A DNA stretch of 64,000 nt from Candidatus Fibrimonadaceae bacterium (lineage in GTDB: Bacteria > Fibrobacterota > Fibrobacteria > Fibrobacterales > Fibrobacteraceae), in contig JAITFN010000067.1 of the NCBI GenBank assembly GCA_031281345.1, forward strand, positions 1 to 64,000, in the 5' to 3' direction. The notes under the pieces were generated by a model. The model was not told the DNA's origin. It did no database searches and was given only the letters and a program-made list of their open reading frames with translations. Every line of letters begins with the position of its first letter. Within the stretch, counting starts at the first letter, position 1. Below are positions 7,343 through 18,034 of this stretch, one piece after another. A program made the position numbers and the translations under genes.

Positions 7343-8545
7343 ATGAAAAACAGCCCCTCAAAACTCGCACTAATGGCAACCCTAACGCTTGCCTTGACAT
7401 TCACATTTTCTTGCTCTGGCGGTGATAATGGAGGCAATGACAATGGAGGTGGCAATGGTGGCAGCACCGAGCAAAGCTACAACTATTGCATTACGGCAGA
7501 CAATATCTGCCTAGTTGGTCCTTATACTGCCAGCATTTGCAGAGGTCAAGTGAGCAATAGCTGCCCCAACGGTTCAAGCCCAAGCGTGGGCGGCTCGTCT
7601 TCCTCTATCGGTGGCGTTTCTAGTTCGTCTGTTGCAAGTGTGGGTAGTTCCAGTTCCGTAACAAGCAGTTCAAGTCCCAACGATATCGGCGATTATTGCA
7701 ATTGGAATCCTGAAAATTGTGGTTATGATAGTTGTTGCTTCATTATTAGTGATAATGAAGAGCGTGAAATATGCCGTTTATATGCACAAATAGTTGTTAC
7801 TTGCCCGAAAGGTGGTTCTAGCTCGTCTATTGCAAATGTGAGTAGTTCCAGTTCCGTAAAAGCCAGTTCGTCTTCCTCTGTCGGTGGAGTTTCTAGCTCG
7901 TCTGTTGTACCAAATTCAAGTTCAGCGGTATATTCATCGTCAGGCACAAAGCTGAGTAGTTCTAGCATTGCCAGTGCTGGCGGTTCTTGCGATATAAAAG
8001 ATTACAGAATAGTTAAAATCGGCAATCAAACTTGGATGGCGGAGAATTTGAACTGCGATGTTGCGGGTAGTAAGTGCTATGATAATAACCCTGTCTATTG
8101 CGACAACACGTATGGTCGTCTTTACAACTGGGCAACGGCTATGACTGTTTGCCCTAGCGGTTGGCATTTACCGAGCCATGCGGAATGGGAAAAGCTGATA
8201 AGCTACGTTATGAGCGATAATAATTTTTCAGGGATAGGAAGAGTAGGGGAATATCTGAAAGCACAAAGTGGCTGGGCCTATAGCAACGACTACTACAATG
8301 TCTATGCTAACGGCAATGACAAGTACGGCTTTTCCGCCCTTCCGGGCGGCGCCTGCATTCCACCCTATACCGGCATGGGAAATGACTCTTTCCAACGAGT
8401 TGGCGAGTCCGGTGGCTGGTGGAGTACCTTAGAGTACAGTAGAGACGATGCTTACGCTAGGACCATGAGCAATACAAGCAGAGGCATCTACGAAGCAGAC
8501 TACCCCAAGAACCGCTTGCTCAGTGTTCGTTGTGTGCAGAATTAA
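7343..8545 (+). CDS. FISUMP-domain surface lipoprotein with Ser-rich linkers
   Basis: A 400-residue lipoprotein. The leader ends in FTFSC, followed by a Gly/Asn linker. Two short Cys-containing modules (about 40-80 and 110-155) are separated by SSSS linkers. The C-terminal FISUMP domain (about 215-400) contains QTWMAENLNC, YGRLYNWATAM, CPSGWHLPSHAEWEKL and SVRCVQN. FISUMP is an expanded family in Fibrobacter; its function is uncertain but the placement is surface-exposed. ATG7343 has the SD-like GGTGGAGAAAAG upstream and is preferred over the ORF start at 7283, which would add residues before the leader. It lies in the island bounded by the 33-bp repeat, with an unknown gene 17 nt downstream. 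Confidence 0.9.
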   Translation: MKNSPSKLALMATLTLALTFTFSCSGGDNGGNDNGGGNGGSTEQSYNYCITADNICLVGPYTASICRGQVSNSCPNGSSPSVGGSSSSIGGVSSSSVASVGSSSSVTSSSSPNDIGDYCNWNPENCGYDSCCFIISDNEEREICRLYAQIVVTCPKGGSSSSIANVSSSSSVKASSSSSVGGVSSSSVVPNSSSAVYSSSGTKLSSSSIASAGGSCDIKDYRIVKIGNQTWMAENLNCDVAGSKCYDNNPVYCDNTYGRLYNWATAMTVCPSGWHLPSHAEWEKLISYVMSDNNFSGIGRVGEYLKAQSGWAYSNDYYNVYANGNDKYGFSALPGGACIPPYTGMGNDSFQRVGESGGWWSTLEYSRDDAYARTMSNTSRGIYEADYPKNRLLSVRCVQN

Positions 8546-8562
8546 AATAGGAGAGAACCAAA

Positions 8563-9030
8563 ATGAGCAACACTACCACAGCTTTGTCGTATGATAAAAT
8601 TTTCAACGAAATCGCCGAAGAATGTAGAGAAAAAGAAATATTCTCCAATTCGGAAGAAATAAAACCGAATAAAAAGAAACCGAGGTTTTGCAGACTTCAG
8701 CGAACGTCAATACATTACGAATTACAGCATTATGATTTAGCTGGTATGGTAGGCATAGAAATTCATATTGAGAAAAAAAGTTATGGCGAAAAAAATGATT
8801 ATTCGGCAAAAAAAGAAAAAGTAGAATTATTGCAGAGATACTTAAAATATTTAACAGATGTAAAAATTTTTGGCAAACAAATAATGTATGACCCTTGCTG
8901 GTATAACTGTGGGCGGATATATCTTTTATGCGATTATTCTATGGGCAAAGAAAAAATACTTTGTTACATAAATGAGTTTATTTACCAAACTAGGGAAAGA
9001 ATAAATATAATTGTCCCGAACTGGGATTAA
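8563..9030 (+). CDS. Hypothetical protein downstream of the FISUMP lipoprotein
   Basis: 155 residues with no signal peptide or membrane segment; not recognised. It is rich in Lys, Glu and Tyr, with a central GMVGIEIHIEKKS strand and a C-terminal YINEFIYQTRERINIIVP segment. The good SD AGGAGAG lies 8 nt before ATG8563, and the gene starts 17 nt after the lipoprotein stop, so the two are probably co-transcribed. It is part of the island and could be an effector, immunity or cargo protein, but nothing in the sequence decides this. Confidence 0.65.
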   Translation: MSNTTTALSYDKIFNEIAEECREKEIFSNSEEIKPNKKKPRFCRLQRTSIHYELQHYDLAGMVGIEIHIEKKSYGEKNDYSAKKEKVELLQRYLKYLTDVKIFGKQIMYDPCWYNCGRIYLLCDYSMGKEKILCYINEFIYQTRERINIIVPNWD

Positions 9031-9098
9031 GCCACCCCCCACAAATCGTGTCATTGTGTTGTTTAACGTGTGGGGTTGTCGTGCCACATTTGTATTAT

Positions 9099-9137
9099 TC
9101 TGTAAACCCTGTAAATTCTGTGAATTCTGGTTCAGAT
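9099..9137 (-). repeat. Dispersed repeat family D, copy 2
   Basis: TGTAAATTCTGTGAATTCTG then GTTCAGATA, the reverse complement of the D core. It lies between the unknown gene and repeat B copy 3. The rest of the gap from 9031 shows no coding signal. Confidence 0.6.
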
Positions 9138-9146
9138 AAGATAAAT

Positions 9147-9193
9147 GCGAACCCCGTGCGTTTGTGTGTGGTTGTAGGTGTTTTTCTATATTT
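9147..9193 (+). repeat. Dispersed repeat family B, copy 3
   Basis: GCGAACCCCGTGCGTTTGTG then TGGTTGTAGGTG, ending in TTTTCTATATTT. As with copy 1 it directly precedes an antitoxin gene and carries its promoter box (TATATT at 9187-9192). Confidence 0.8.
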
Positions 9194-9209
9194 ACTCCAA
9201 GAGGTATTT

Positions 9210-9422
9210 ATGTTAAGACAAGTTATGGTTCCAAGTAAAGAAAATTCCACTATCTCCATTCCTGCCGAATTTTACGGAACAGAGGTAGAAGTTTTAGTTT
9301 ATCCATTTTACAGCCAGCCAGCCAGCCAAAACTCCAATGACATAAATGACATATTTGACAAACATCTCTACTCATTTGGCAATTTCAAGTTCAACAGAAA
9401 CGATGCAAACAATTATGAATAG
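9210..9422 (+). CDS. Antitoxin of a PIN-type TA module
   Basis: A 70-residue protein with an AbrB/SpoVT-like N-terminal swapped-hairpin pattern (MLRQVMVPSKENSTISIPAE) and a disordered toxin-binding tail. Its N-terminus resembles the antitoxin at 39297-39497 (ITLSVPRDYIGSTIEILLFP). ATG9210 follows the SD GAGGTATTT and is preferred over the longer ORF. It overlaps the PIN toxin start by 8 nt, the usual coupling for vapBC-type modules. The family assignment is by pattern and context. Confidence 0.78.
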   Translation: MLRQVMVPSKENSTISIPAEFYGTEVEVLVYPFYSQPASQNSNDINDIFDKHLYSFGNFKFNRNDANNYE

Positions 9423-9819
9423 AATTGCATTAGACAGCAACATTTTAATCTATAACCATAGCTTAGATTACGAAAATAAAAGGCTCATAGCCAGAGATTT
9501 TTTCAAAGAAAATCCTATTATATCCTCGCAAGTCATATCCGAATATATAAATGTAATGAAGCGAAATTTCAAAATGCAAAAACAGGAATTATTGTATTTA
9601 TGTTCTTTGTGGTTGGAAAAATGTTCCATTCAACCAGTAGTTTTATCCACAATAAAACTAGCTCAAAATTTAATCAACAGATACGATTTTCAAATATTTG
9701 ACGGAATTATAATTGCTGCTGCACTAGAAGCAAATTGCGACATTCTTTACAGCGAAGATATGCAAAATGGGCAAATAATAGAAAACACACTTAAAATTGT
9801 AAATCCCTTTGCTGATTGA
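9415..9819 (+). CDS. PIN-domain toxin (VapC-like ribonuclease)
   Basis: A 134-residue PIN domain: first acidic residue in IALDSNILIYNHS, a central SQVISEYINVM with the second acidic position, and C-terminal FDGIIIAAALEANCDILYSEDMQ carrying the third and fourth acidic residues. The family cuts tRNA or other RNA when not neutralised. Start ATG9415 overlaps the antitoxin end by 8 nt. The module sits between a full and a truncated copy of repeat B at the right side of the island. Confidence 0.88.
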   Translation: MNRIALDSNILIYNHSLDYENKRLIARDFFKENPIISSQVISEYINVMKRNFKMQKQELLYLCSLWLEKCSIQPVVLSTIKLAQNLINRYDFQIFDGIIIAAALEANCDILYSEDMQNGQIIENTLKIVNPFAD

Positions 9820-9822
9820 AAA

Positions 9823-9839
9823 TTGTGGTTGTAGGTGTT
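9823..9839 (+). repeat. Truncated repeat family B, copy 4
   Basis: TTGTGGTTGTAGGTGTT matches the middle of repeat B and is cut off exactly where the right 33-bp direct repeat begins. The PIN TA module is therefore bracketed by B sequences in the same orientation, as is the MazF module. Confidence 0.6.
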
Positions 9840-9872
9840 GCTAGACCCTATTGAGGCACTAAGGTACGAATA
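9840..9872. repeat. Right 33-bp direct repeat bounding the island
   Basis: Copy of 7143-7175 with one substitution. On the plus strand it still encodes [10 protein letters not shown] followed by a TAA. On the minus strand it supplies the last codons and stop of uvrB. An ancestral convergent overlap of the permease and uvrB (26 nt by these coordinates) would explain why one short repeat carries both gene ends. Confidence 0.93.
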
Positions 9873-11905
9873 ATATCCCTAATCCGTGCTGCTTCTTCAA
9901 AATCAAGGCGTGCTGCCGCCGCTTTCATCGCTTGGTCTAATTCCTCAATATTGTATGAACCCGAACCCTTGATCCGTTTTTCACCGATTTTTTTATTTTT
10001 GCCGTGAACATCCATTAAAGGATCTTGAATTTCCATTAAGTCTTCTAATTTTCTCTGCACATTTTTTGGGGTTATCTTATGTTGCCTATTGAATTCAATT
10101 TGCTTGTTCCTGCGGCGGTTTGTTTCCAAAATTGCTTTTTTCATAGAGTCGGTCATTTTGTCTGCATAGAGAATAACCCTGCCTTTCACATTTCTGCTCG
10201 CTCTGCCCATAGTTTGAATTAGGCTTTTGTAATTTCTTAAAAAACCTTCTTTGTCTGCATCCAAAACCGCAACCAAGGCTACTTCTGGCAAGTCCAAACC
10301 CTCACGCAAAAGATTTATACCAACCAAAACATCAAATTTTCCAATTCTTAGGTCGCGTATAATCTCGTGCCTGTCCAATGTTTTAATATCGCTGTGCAAA
10401 TATCTCGCTTTTACCTTTTTGTCCAGCAAAAAATCCGTTAAATCCTGTGCCATTTTTTTTGTAAGCGTTGTAACTAAAATTCTGTTTCCCTCTGAAACCG
10501 TTGCGGTTATGTGTGAGAGCAAGTCTTTCATTTGCCCTTCCACCGGCATAACGTCAATTTTTGGGTCTAGCAAACCTGTGGGGCGGTTTATTTGCTCAAC
10601 AATGTTTCCAGTTGTTTTTTTGAGTTCGTAATCCGCGGGCGTTGCACTCACAAAAAGTACGCTTTTTGGCATTTCATACTCAAACTCCGTGAAGTTCATG
10701 GGGCGGTTATCCAAGGCGCAAGGTAGCCGCCAGCCATATTCCACAAGGGTTGTTTTGCGAACCTTGTCGCCCTCGCTCATGGCACCCACCTGCGGAATGC
10801 TAGCGTGCGATTCGTCAATAATCATAAGCCAGTCTTTGCCAAAATAATCCAAAAGCGTGAAGGGTCTGGTGCCGGGTCTTCTGTTTTCTACAATTCGCGA
10901 GTAATTTTCTATCCCTGGGCAAATGCCTGTTTCTCTTATGAGCTCCATATCATAGCGGGCGCGGCTGTTTAAGCGAGCAGCTTCCAAATCTTTGCCCTCG
11001 GCTTGCAATTCGTACAATCTCATATCCAATTCTTTTTGAATTCTATTTATTATTCTATTTCTGCTTTCTTCTCTGGTTACAAAATGCTTTGCAGGAGCAA
11101 CAACTATTTCGCCAACTTCTTTTATGGTCTCGCCGGATACCAAATGGAACCAAGATAGTTTTTCTATTGTGTCACCAAAAAGTTCAACACGAAGTCCAAT
11201 ATCATCGTAGCTAGGGTAAATATCTATGCGGTCGCCTCGCACCCTGAATGTTCCGCGTTCCAAAGCATAGTCGTTGCGGTCGTATTGAATGGCAACCAAG
11301 TCTTTCAAAATTCCGTCTCTGTCCCGTTCTTCTCCAACTTTAAGGCGAACCATAAGTTCAAAATATTCCGCTGGGCTTCCCAAACCGTAAATGCAGCTAA
11401 CAGAAGCCACTATTATTGTATCTCTGCGAGTGAGCAAATTTTTTGTGGCACGGAGTCGCAATTTATCTATTTCATCGTTTATAGAGGCATCTTTGTCTAT
11501 AAAAATATCGCTAGACACAATATAGGCTTCGGGTTGGTAGTAGTCGTAATAGCTGACAAAATATTCAACTGCGTTTTCTGGAAAAAATGCTTTGAATTCG
11601 TGGTAGAGCTGTGCTGCGAGTGTTTTGTTGTGTGTTAAAATCAAAGTTGGCTTTGACAGATTTCTAATGACATTTGCCATTGTGAATGTTTTTCCGCTAC
11701 CTGTTACGCCCAAAAGAACTTGGAATTTTTCTCCGTCTTGGAAGGACTTGGTTATTGCCTCAATAGCCTGCGGTTGGTCGCCTGCTGGGGAGTAGGGACT
11801 TTTTAGCAAAAAAGGAGTAGGTTCGCTAGGGGGGCAAATGTTCAAATGCCCCGGCCGGCTTTCCTCCGGGTTTAAATGTGGTACGGATAATTTCGCGTGA
11901 GGCAT
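9848..11905 (-). CDS. uvrB: Excinuclease ABC subunit B
   Basis: A 685-residue DNA damage-recognition helicase of nucleotide excision repair, working with UvrA and UvrC. Visible parts are Walker A GVTGSGKTFT, the beta-hairpin region with YYDYYQPEAYI, DESHASIPQ, helicase motifs including LREGLDLPEVALV and QTMGRASRN, and a C-terminal UVR motif (DQAMKAAAARLDFEEAARIR) that contacts UvrC. ATG11905 is chosen over the longer ORF, which would run into the divergent sod promoter. TATATT lies 9 nt upstream of ATG11905 on the minus strand with no SD. The final codons lie in the 33-bp repeat. Confidence 0.96.
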   Translation of the reverse strand: MPHAKLSVPHLNPEESRPGHLNICPPSEPTPFLLKSPYSPAGDQPQAIEAITKSFQDGEKFQVLLGVTGSGKTFTMANVIRNLSKPTLILTHNKTLAAQLYHEFKAFFPENAVEYFVSYYDYYQPEAYIVSSDIFIDKDASINDEIDKLRLRATKNLLTRRDTIIVASVSCIYGLGSPAEYFELMVRLKVGEERDRDGILKDLVAIQYDRNDYALERGTFRVRGDRIDIYPSYDDIGLRVELFGDTIEKLSWFHLVSGETIKEVGEIVVAPAKHFVTREESRNRIINRIQKELDMRLYELQAEGKDLEAARLNSRARYDMELIRETGICPGIENYSRIVENRRPGTRPFTLLDYFGKDWLMIIDESHASIPQVGAMSEGDKVRKTTLVEYGWRLPCALDNRPMNFTEFEYEMPKSVLFVSATPADYELKKTTGNIVEQINRPTGLLDPKIDVMPVEGQMKDLLSHITATVSEGNRILVTTLTKKMAQDLTDFLLDKKVKARYLHSDIKTLDRHEIIRDLRIGKFDVLVGINLLREGLDLPEVALVAVLDADKEGFLRNYKSLIQTMGRASRNVKGRVILYADKMTDSMKKAILETNRRRNKQIEFNRQHKITPKNVQRKLEDLMEIQDPLMDVHGKNKKIGEKRIKGSGSYNIEELDQAMKAAAARLDFEEAARIRDIIRTLVPQ

Positions 11906-11929
11906 CTGTTTTGCAATATAGTAAAAAGA

Positions 11930-11940
11930 TTTTCTATATT
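11930..11940 (+). promoter_or_regulatory. Predicted promoter box for sod
   Basis: TTTTCTATATT ends 7 nt before ATG11948 with only CTCCCCT between and no SD. This is the spacing expected for a leaderless transcript. A second TATATT on the opposite strand (11915-11920) faces uvrB. Confidence 0.6.
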
Positions 11941-11947
11941 CTCCCCT

Positions 11948-12547
11948 ATGACATTCGAACTCCCAAAATTGCCTTATGGGTTCAGCGACCTTGAACCTCA
12001 CTATGATTCTGCCACGGTGGAAATTCACTATTCAAAACATCACGCTACTTATGCGGCAAATTTGAACAAGGCTGTGGAAGCGGCTGGGTGGCAAGGCAAA
12101 AGCATAACGGAAATTTTAAATGGTTTGGATGCGGCTCCCGAACAGCAAAAGGCGGCTTTGAGAAATCACGGCGGTGGTTATCATAATCATTGCTTGTTTT
12201 GGGAATCGCTTTGCCCCAAAAGCACAGGCATAAATTCAGGAAAATTGGCAGATGCAATAAATGCAAAGTGGGGAAATTTTGAAAGTTTTGCCGAGGCATT
12301 TACCGCAAAAGCCTTAGGGCATTTTGGTTCCGGTTGGGCTTGGCTTGTGAAAAATAAAGCTGGCGAATTGGAAATTGTTGACACCCACGACCAAATTAGC
12401 CCCGTGAGCCTTGGGTTCAAACCCATAACCGTAATTGATGTTTGGGAACACGCTTATTATTTGAAATACAAAAATGTTCGCGCAGACTGGATCAAAGCTT
12501 GGTGGAATATAGTGGACTGGAAAAAAGCTGAAGAACGATATAATTAA
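11948..12547 (+). CDS. sodB: Superoxide dismutase (Fe/Mn family)
   Basis: A 199-residue cytoplasmic enzyme converting superoxide to peroxide and oxygen. Metal ligands are recognisable in EIHYSKHHATYAANLN (His), HNHCLFWESL (His) and IDVWEHAYYLKYKN (Asp, His). Metal choice is unclear: GGGYHNH is Mn-like while HFGSGWAWL is Fe-like, so it may be Fe-dependent or cambialistic. ATG11948 is used rather than the ORF start at 11897, because the promoter box lies between them. It is convergent with ligA, separated by repeat E. Confidence 0.94.
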   Translation: MTFELPKLPYGFSDLEPHYDSATVEIHYSKHHATYAANLNKAVEAAGWQGKSITEILNGLDAAPEQQKAALRNHGGGYHNHCLFWESLCPKSTGINSGKLADAINAKWGNFESFAEAFTAKALGHFGSGWAWLVKNKAGELEIVDTHDQISPVSLGFKPITVIDVWEHAYYLKYKNVRADWIKAWWNIVDWKKAEERYN

Positions 12548-12555
12548 TTTTAAGC

Positions 12556-12636
12556 GTTCCCCCCGTTAGCTCTCCGAGCGAGAAAAACGGGGGGAGAAAT
12601 GGTGATTTTGTTAAAAAATCGCCATTCAAGGGGGGT
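12556..12636 (-). repeat. Dispersed repeat family E, partial copy 1
   Basis: Reverse-complement core of the elements at 26326 and 34260. It has two inverted repeats: TTCCCCCCGTTAG against ACGGGGGGA, and GGTGATTTTG against AAAAATCGCCATTC. It fills the gap between convergent sod and ligA and could act as a two-way terminator. Confidence 0.75.
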
Positions 12637-12639
12637 TTA

Positions 12640-15439
<2,800 letters not shown>

Positions 15440-15442
15440 AAT

Positions 15443-15979
15443 TTAAACCTTTGTTATATCAGCTTCTTTCTCTGCCAAAGCTGCATCTATTATGCCTATA
15501 TATTTATCGGTGGTCTTCTGAATATTCTCAATTTGCTTTTTAGATTCGTCTTCGGGCAACTCTTTGTTCTTTTTAACGGCATCGTTTGCCTCTCTGCGAA
15601 TGTTTCTTATGGCGGTGCGGCCATCTTCTGCGTGTTTTTTTGCCATTTTTGCGAGCTCTTGCCTGCGTTCGGCGGTTAAAATTGGCATTGCGATTCTAAC
15701 GCTGTCGCCTTCTTTTGAGGGGTTTAAGCCCAAGTTTGCAGACAAAATAGCCTTGCATATAGGGTCTATAAACTGCTTTTCCCAGGGGCTAACTAAGAGC
15801 ATTCTCGGTTCGGGGCTTTTCACAGTGGCTATTTGAGGAATTGGGGTTAAAGTGCCGTAATAATCCACTTTTACATCGTTTAGAATAGCTGGAGAGGCTT
15901 GCCCGGTGCGCAGTCTAGCGAATTCGCGGTGAGTAGCCTCAACCGCCTTTTCCATTTTGGCTTCCAATTCTGTTGCCAT
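15443..15979 (-). CDS. frr: Ribosome recycling factor
   Basis: 178 residues, full family length (about 185). The conserved start region EKAVEATHREFARLRTGQAS is present, as are VDYYGTLTPIPQIA, SPEPRMLLVSPW and RREANDAVKKNKELPEDE. It splits post-termination ribosomes with EF-G. A strong SD (GGAGG) lies upstream of ATG15979, with a TATATT-like box further up, so it is a leadered gene. It is the first gene of a likely frr-LRR-ligA operon and is divergent from tRNA-Ser. Confidence 0.97.
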   Translation of the reverse strand: MATELEAKMEKAVEATHREFARLRTGQASPAILNDVKVDYYGTLTPIPQIATVKSPEPRMLLVSPWEKQFIDPICKAILSANLGLNPSKEGDSVRIAMPILTAERRQELAKMAKKHAEDGRTAIRNIRREANDAVKKNKELPEDESKKQIENIQKTTDKYIGIIDAALAEKEADITKV

Positions 15980-16047
15980 AAAAAAACCTCCAATGCTATG
16001 CTATGTAAATATAACAATTTTATGCGAAAAATGCAAGTCCTAAAATT

Positions 16048-16058
16048 TTTTCTATATT
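16048..16058 (+). promoter_or_regulatory. Predicted promoter box for tRNA-Ser
   Basis: TTTTCTATATT ends 11 nt before the first base of the tRNA. An RNA gene with this box at such a distance supports reading the motif as a -10 element. Confidence 0.6.
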
Positions 16059-16069
16059 TATAGACCAAT

Positions 16070-16159
16070 GGGAAGGTGACCGAGCTGGCCGAAGGTGCGT
16101 CCCTGCTAAGGACGTGTGGGCTTTAAAACCCACCGCGAGTTCGAATCTCGCCCTTCCCG
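16070..16159 (+). tRNA. tRNA-Ser (anticodon GCU)
   Basis: A 90-nt class II tRNA. Acceptor GGGAAGG pairs with CCTTCCC, followed by discriminator G. The anticodon stem is CGTCC/GGACG with loop CTGCTAA (anticodon GCT, reading AGY). The long variable arm is TGTGGGCTTTAAAACCCAC. The T arm is GCGAGTTCGAATCTCGC. CCA is not encoded, and a run of seven T follows directly and probably ends transcription. Confidence 0.96.
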
Positions 16160-16178
16160 TTTTTTTACGTGGGGTAAT

Positions 16179-16931
16179 ATGAAAAGTTCATGCAATGTGA
16201 TTTTATTGGTTTTCTTTTTGGTTTTGTTTGCAAATGCCCAGGAAGTTCTGCCACCTCCGGCCCTGTCAAATGACAGTTTACCCTTGCCAATAGATAGTTC
16301 TTTGGTTGTTGCACAAGAAAGTTCTTCGTCTGTTGTACAGGAAAGTTCTTCGTCAATAGCAAATATGTGCGAACAAGAAAAACCAGACTATCAGAAAAAC
16401 CTTAGGATGGTGGCTTATTTAAACCCTTTCCAACTTTTTTATGGTGCGGCATACAATATGCTCATGTTCACTTCAACAGTTGAAAAACCTTTGAGCTTGA
16501 GCAGGTCCCTGATAATCCAGCCAACTGTTTGGTTGGGCAGCTCAGACGAATTTATTGCCGATATTGTTGAATACGAAGATCTCAAAAGATTTGGCGGTGG
16601 CATAGGGATACGTCAATATGCAACCGATAAAGGTTCTGGTTTTTATTTTCAGGCAATAGCTAGTGCATATTATACTTCTGCCAAAAAACTTCAATACAAA
16701 GAAGAGAATGAAAGCTATTGGAATGACTACAGAATAAAAAGTTGGACAAATGTAAAATGCGTGTTAGGCGAATTGATGCTCTACATAGGTTCAGCGCATA
16801 AATGGCAAAATATCAGTTTCTTTTACGAAGGTGGCTTAGGTTTTGGCTACGATGGCACAAACACTTTTAAAATTGGTTATATTAACAAATTGGCATCTAA
16901 CTTTAATTTTGGTTTAGGCTTACCATTCTAA
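16179..16931 (+). CDS. Secreted protein, predicted outer-membrane beta-barrel
   Basis: 250 residues. Signal peptide ends near ANA-QE, then a Pro/Ser linker with two ESSSS repeats typical of Fibrobacterota exported proteins. The remaining about 180 residues alternate in a beta-barrel fashion (GFYFQAIASAYYTS, ISFFYEGGLGFGYDG) and end in a terminal Phe, the usual outer-membrane insertion signal. ATG16179 follows a GTGGGGTAAT stretch; the ORF start at 16116 lies inside the tRNA and is rejected. It overlaps the convergent proB by 4 nt. Specific function unknown. Confidence 0.75.
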   Translation: MKSSCNVILLVFFLVLFANAQEVLPPPALSNDSLPLPIDSSLVVAQESSSSVVQESSSSIANMCEQEKPDYQKNLRMVAYLNPFQLFYGAAYNMLMFTSTVEKPLSLSRSLIIQPTVWLGSSDEFIADIVEYEDLKRFGGGIGIRQYATDKGSGFYFQAIASAYYTSAKKLQYKEENESYWNDYRIKSWTNVKCVLGELMLYIGSAHKWQNISFFYEGGLGFGYDGTNTFKIGYINKLASNFNFGLGLPF

Positions 16932-18034
16932 AATACAACTAGGTCGTTCTTGTGAATGGCCTCTTTTTGGTTTTTTGTTCTGAGTATTTTTCGCAGGTTT
17001 TCGCTGTCAAAACGGCTTATTCCGCGAGCTATTTTATTGCCTTTTGAATCTTTGACATCTATAAGGTCTTTTGCGCTAAAATGGCCGCTAAGGCTTTCTA
17101 TACCAACTGGCAAAACGCTTGCGCTCTTTTTTCTTATTGCGTTTACGCCACCATCGTCTATGGTGATTGAGCCTTTGGGGGTGCTGACAAAAGAGAGCCA
17201 TTTTTTGCGGCTGCCAAGTTTTTTTGCATTGCCAAGGAATAGAGTTCCGGTGGCGTTTTCAAACAGAACTTGGTGAGGCAGAATTTTTGTTCCATTTGCC
17301 AAAAAAGCATTGCAGCCGGAGCGGGTAGCGGCTTTTACCGCTTCAACCTTGCTGTGCATGCCGCCTGTGCTAACTGTAGAGCCGGCATTGCCTGGTTTTC
17401 CTGCCGAATTCAAAATTTCTGCATTTATTTCTGGCACAAAATTCAATAGCCTAGCTTTTGGGTTTGTTTTTGGATTTGAGTCAAAAAGACCATCTTCGTC
17501 TGTGAAAAGGAGTAGCAAATCTGCATTCCAAAACAGGGCAACATCGCAGGATAGTTTATCGTTGTCTCCAACTTTTATTTCTGCCGTTGCCACGGAATCG
17601 TTTTCGTTTATTACGGGAATAACTTTGTGCTTTAGCATTGAGTTGAAGGTATTTTGCAGGTTTTTATAGCGGTTTCTATCTCTAAAATCCTCTGCGGAAA
17701 GGAGAATTTGCCCAACAGTTATCCCTTCTTTTTCAAAAGCGTTTCTGTATGCGTGCATTAAATCTATTTGCCCAACCGCTGCGCAAACTTGCTTGTCTGC
17801 TATGTTTTTTGGTTTATCTGCATAGCTAAGCCTTGCCATTCCAGTTCCCACCGCACCGCTGCTGACAATTGCGATTTCTTTGCCTGCTCTTTGCAAAATA
17901 GCGATGGACCCTGCGAATTTTTTTATGAATTCCAAATTAACGCCTTTATTGCTGGCATCCATCAATATTTTAGACCCAAGTTTTATGACAATTCGCCCAG
18001 CTTCGGCAAGTATATTTTTTCGCAAGTCGCTCAT
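16928..18034 (-). CDS. proB: Glutamate 5-kinase
   Basis: 368 residues catalysing the first step of proline synthesis, ATP-dependent phosphorylation of glutamate. The amino-acid kinase domain shows RIVIKLGSKILMD, AIVSSGAVGTGMARL, INENDSVATAEIKVGDND and STGGMHSKVEAVKAAT. A C-terminal PUA domain is present (GSITIDDGGVNAIRKKSASV onward), as in long ProB proteins. ATG18034 overlaps the upstream lipoprotein stop by 4 nt (ATGA) and is preferred over 18052. proA and proC are not in the window. Confidence 0.94.
   Translation of the reverse strand: MSDLRKNILAEAGRIVIKLGSKILMDASNKGVNLEFIKKFAGSIAILQRAGKEIAIVSSGAVGTGMARLSYADKPKNIADKQVCAAVGQIDLMHAYRNAFEKEGITVGQILLSAEDFRDRNRYKNLQNTFNSMLKHKVIPVINENDSVATAEIKVGDNDKLSCDVALFWNADLLLLFTDEDGLFDSNPKTNPKARLLNFVPEINAEILNSAGKPGNAGSTVSTGGMHSKVEAVKAATRSGCNAFLANGTKILPHQVLFENATGTLFLGNAKKLGSRKKWLSFVSTPKGSITIDDGGVNAIRKKSASVLPVGIESLSGHFSAKDLIDVKDSKGNKIARGISRFDSENLRKILRTKNQKEAIHKNDLVVF

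Noticed and set aside
11906-12028. Longer uvrB start at 12028
   Set aside because: It would overlap sod coding sequence and its promoter; ATG11905 has its own TATATT box.
16070-16159. tRNA-Ser as an integration site
   Set aside because: No duplicated tRNA 3' end or integrase is seen nearby.
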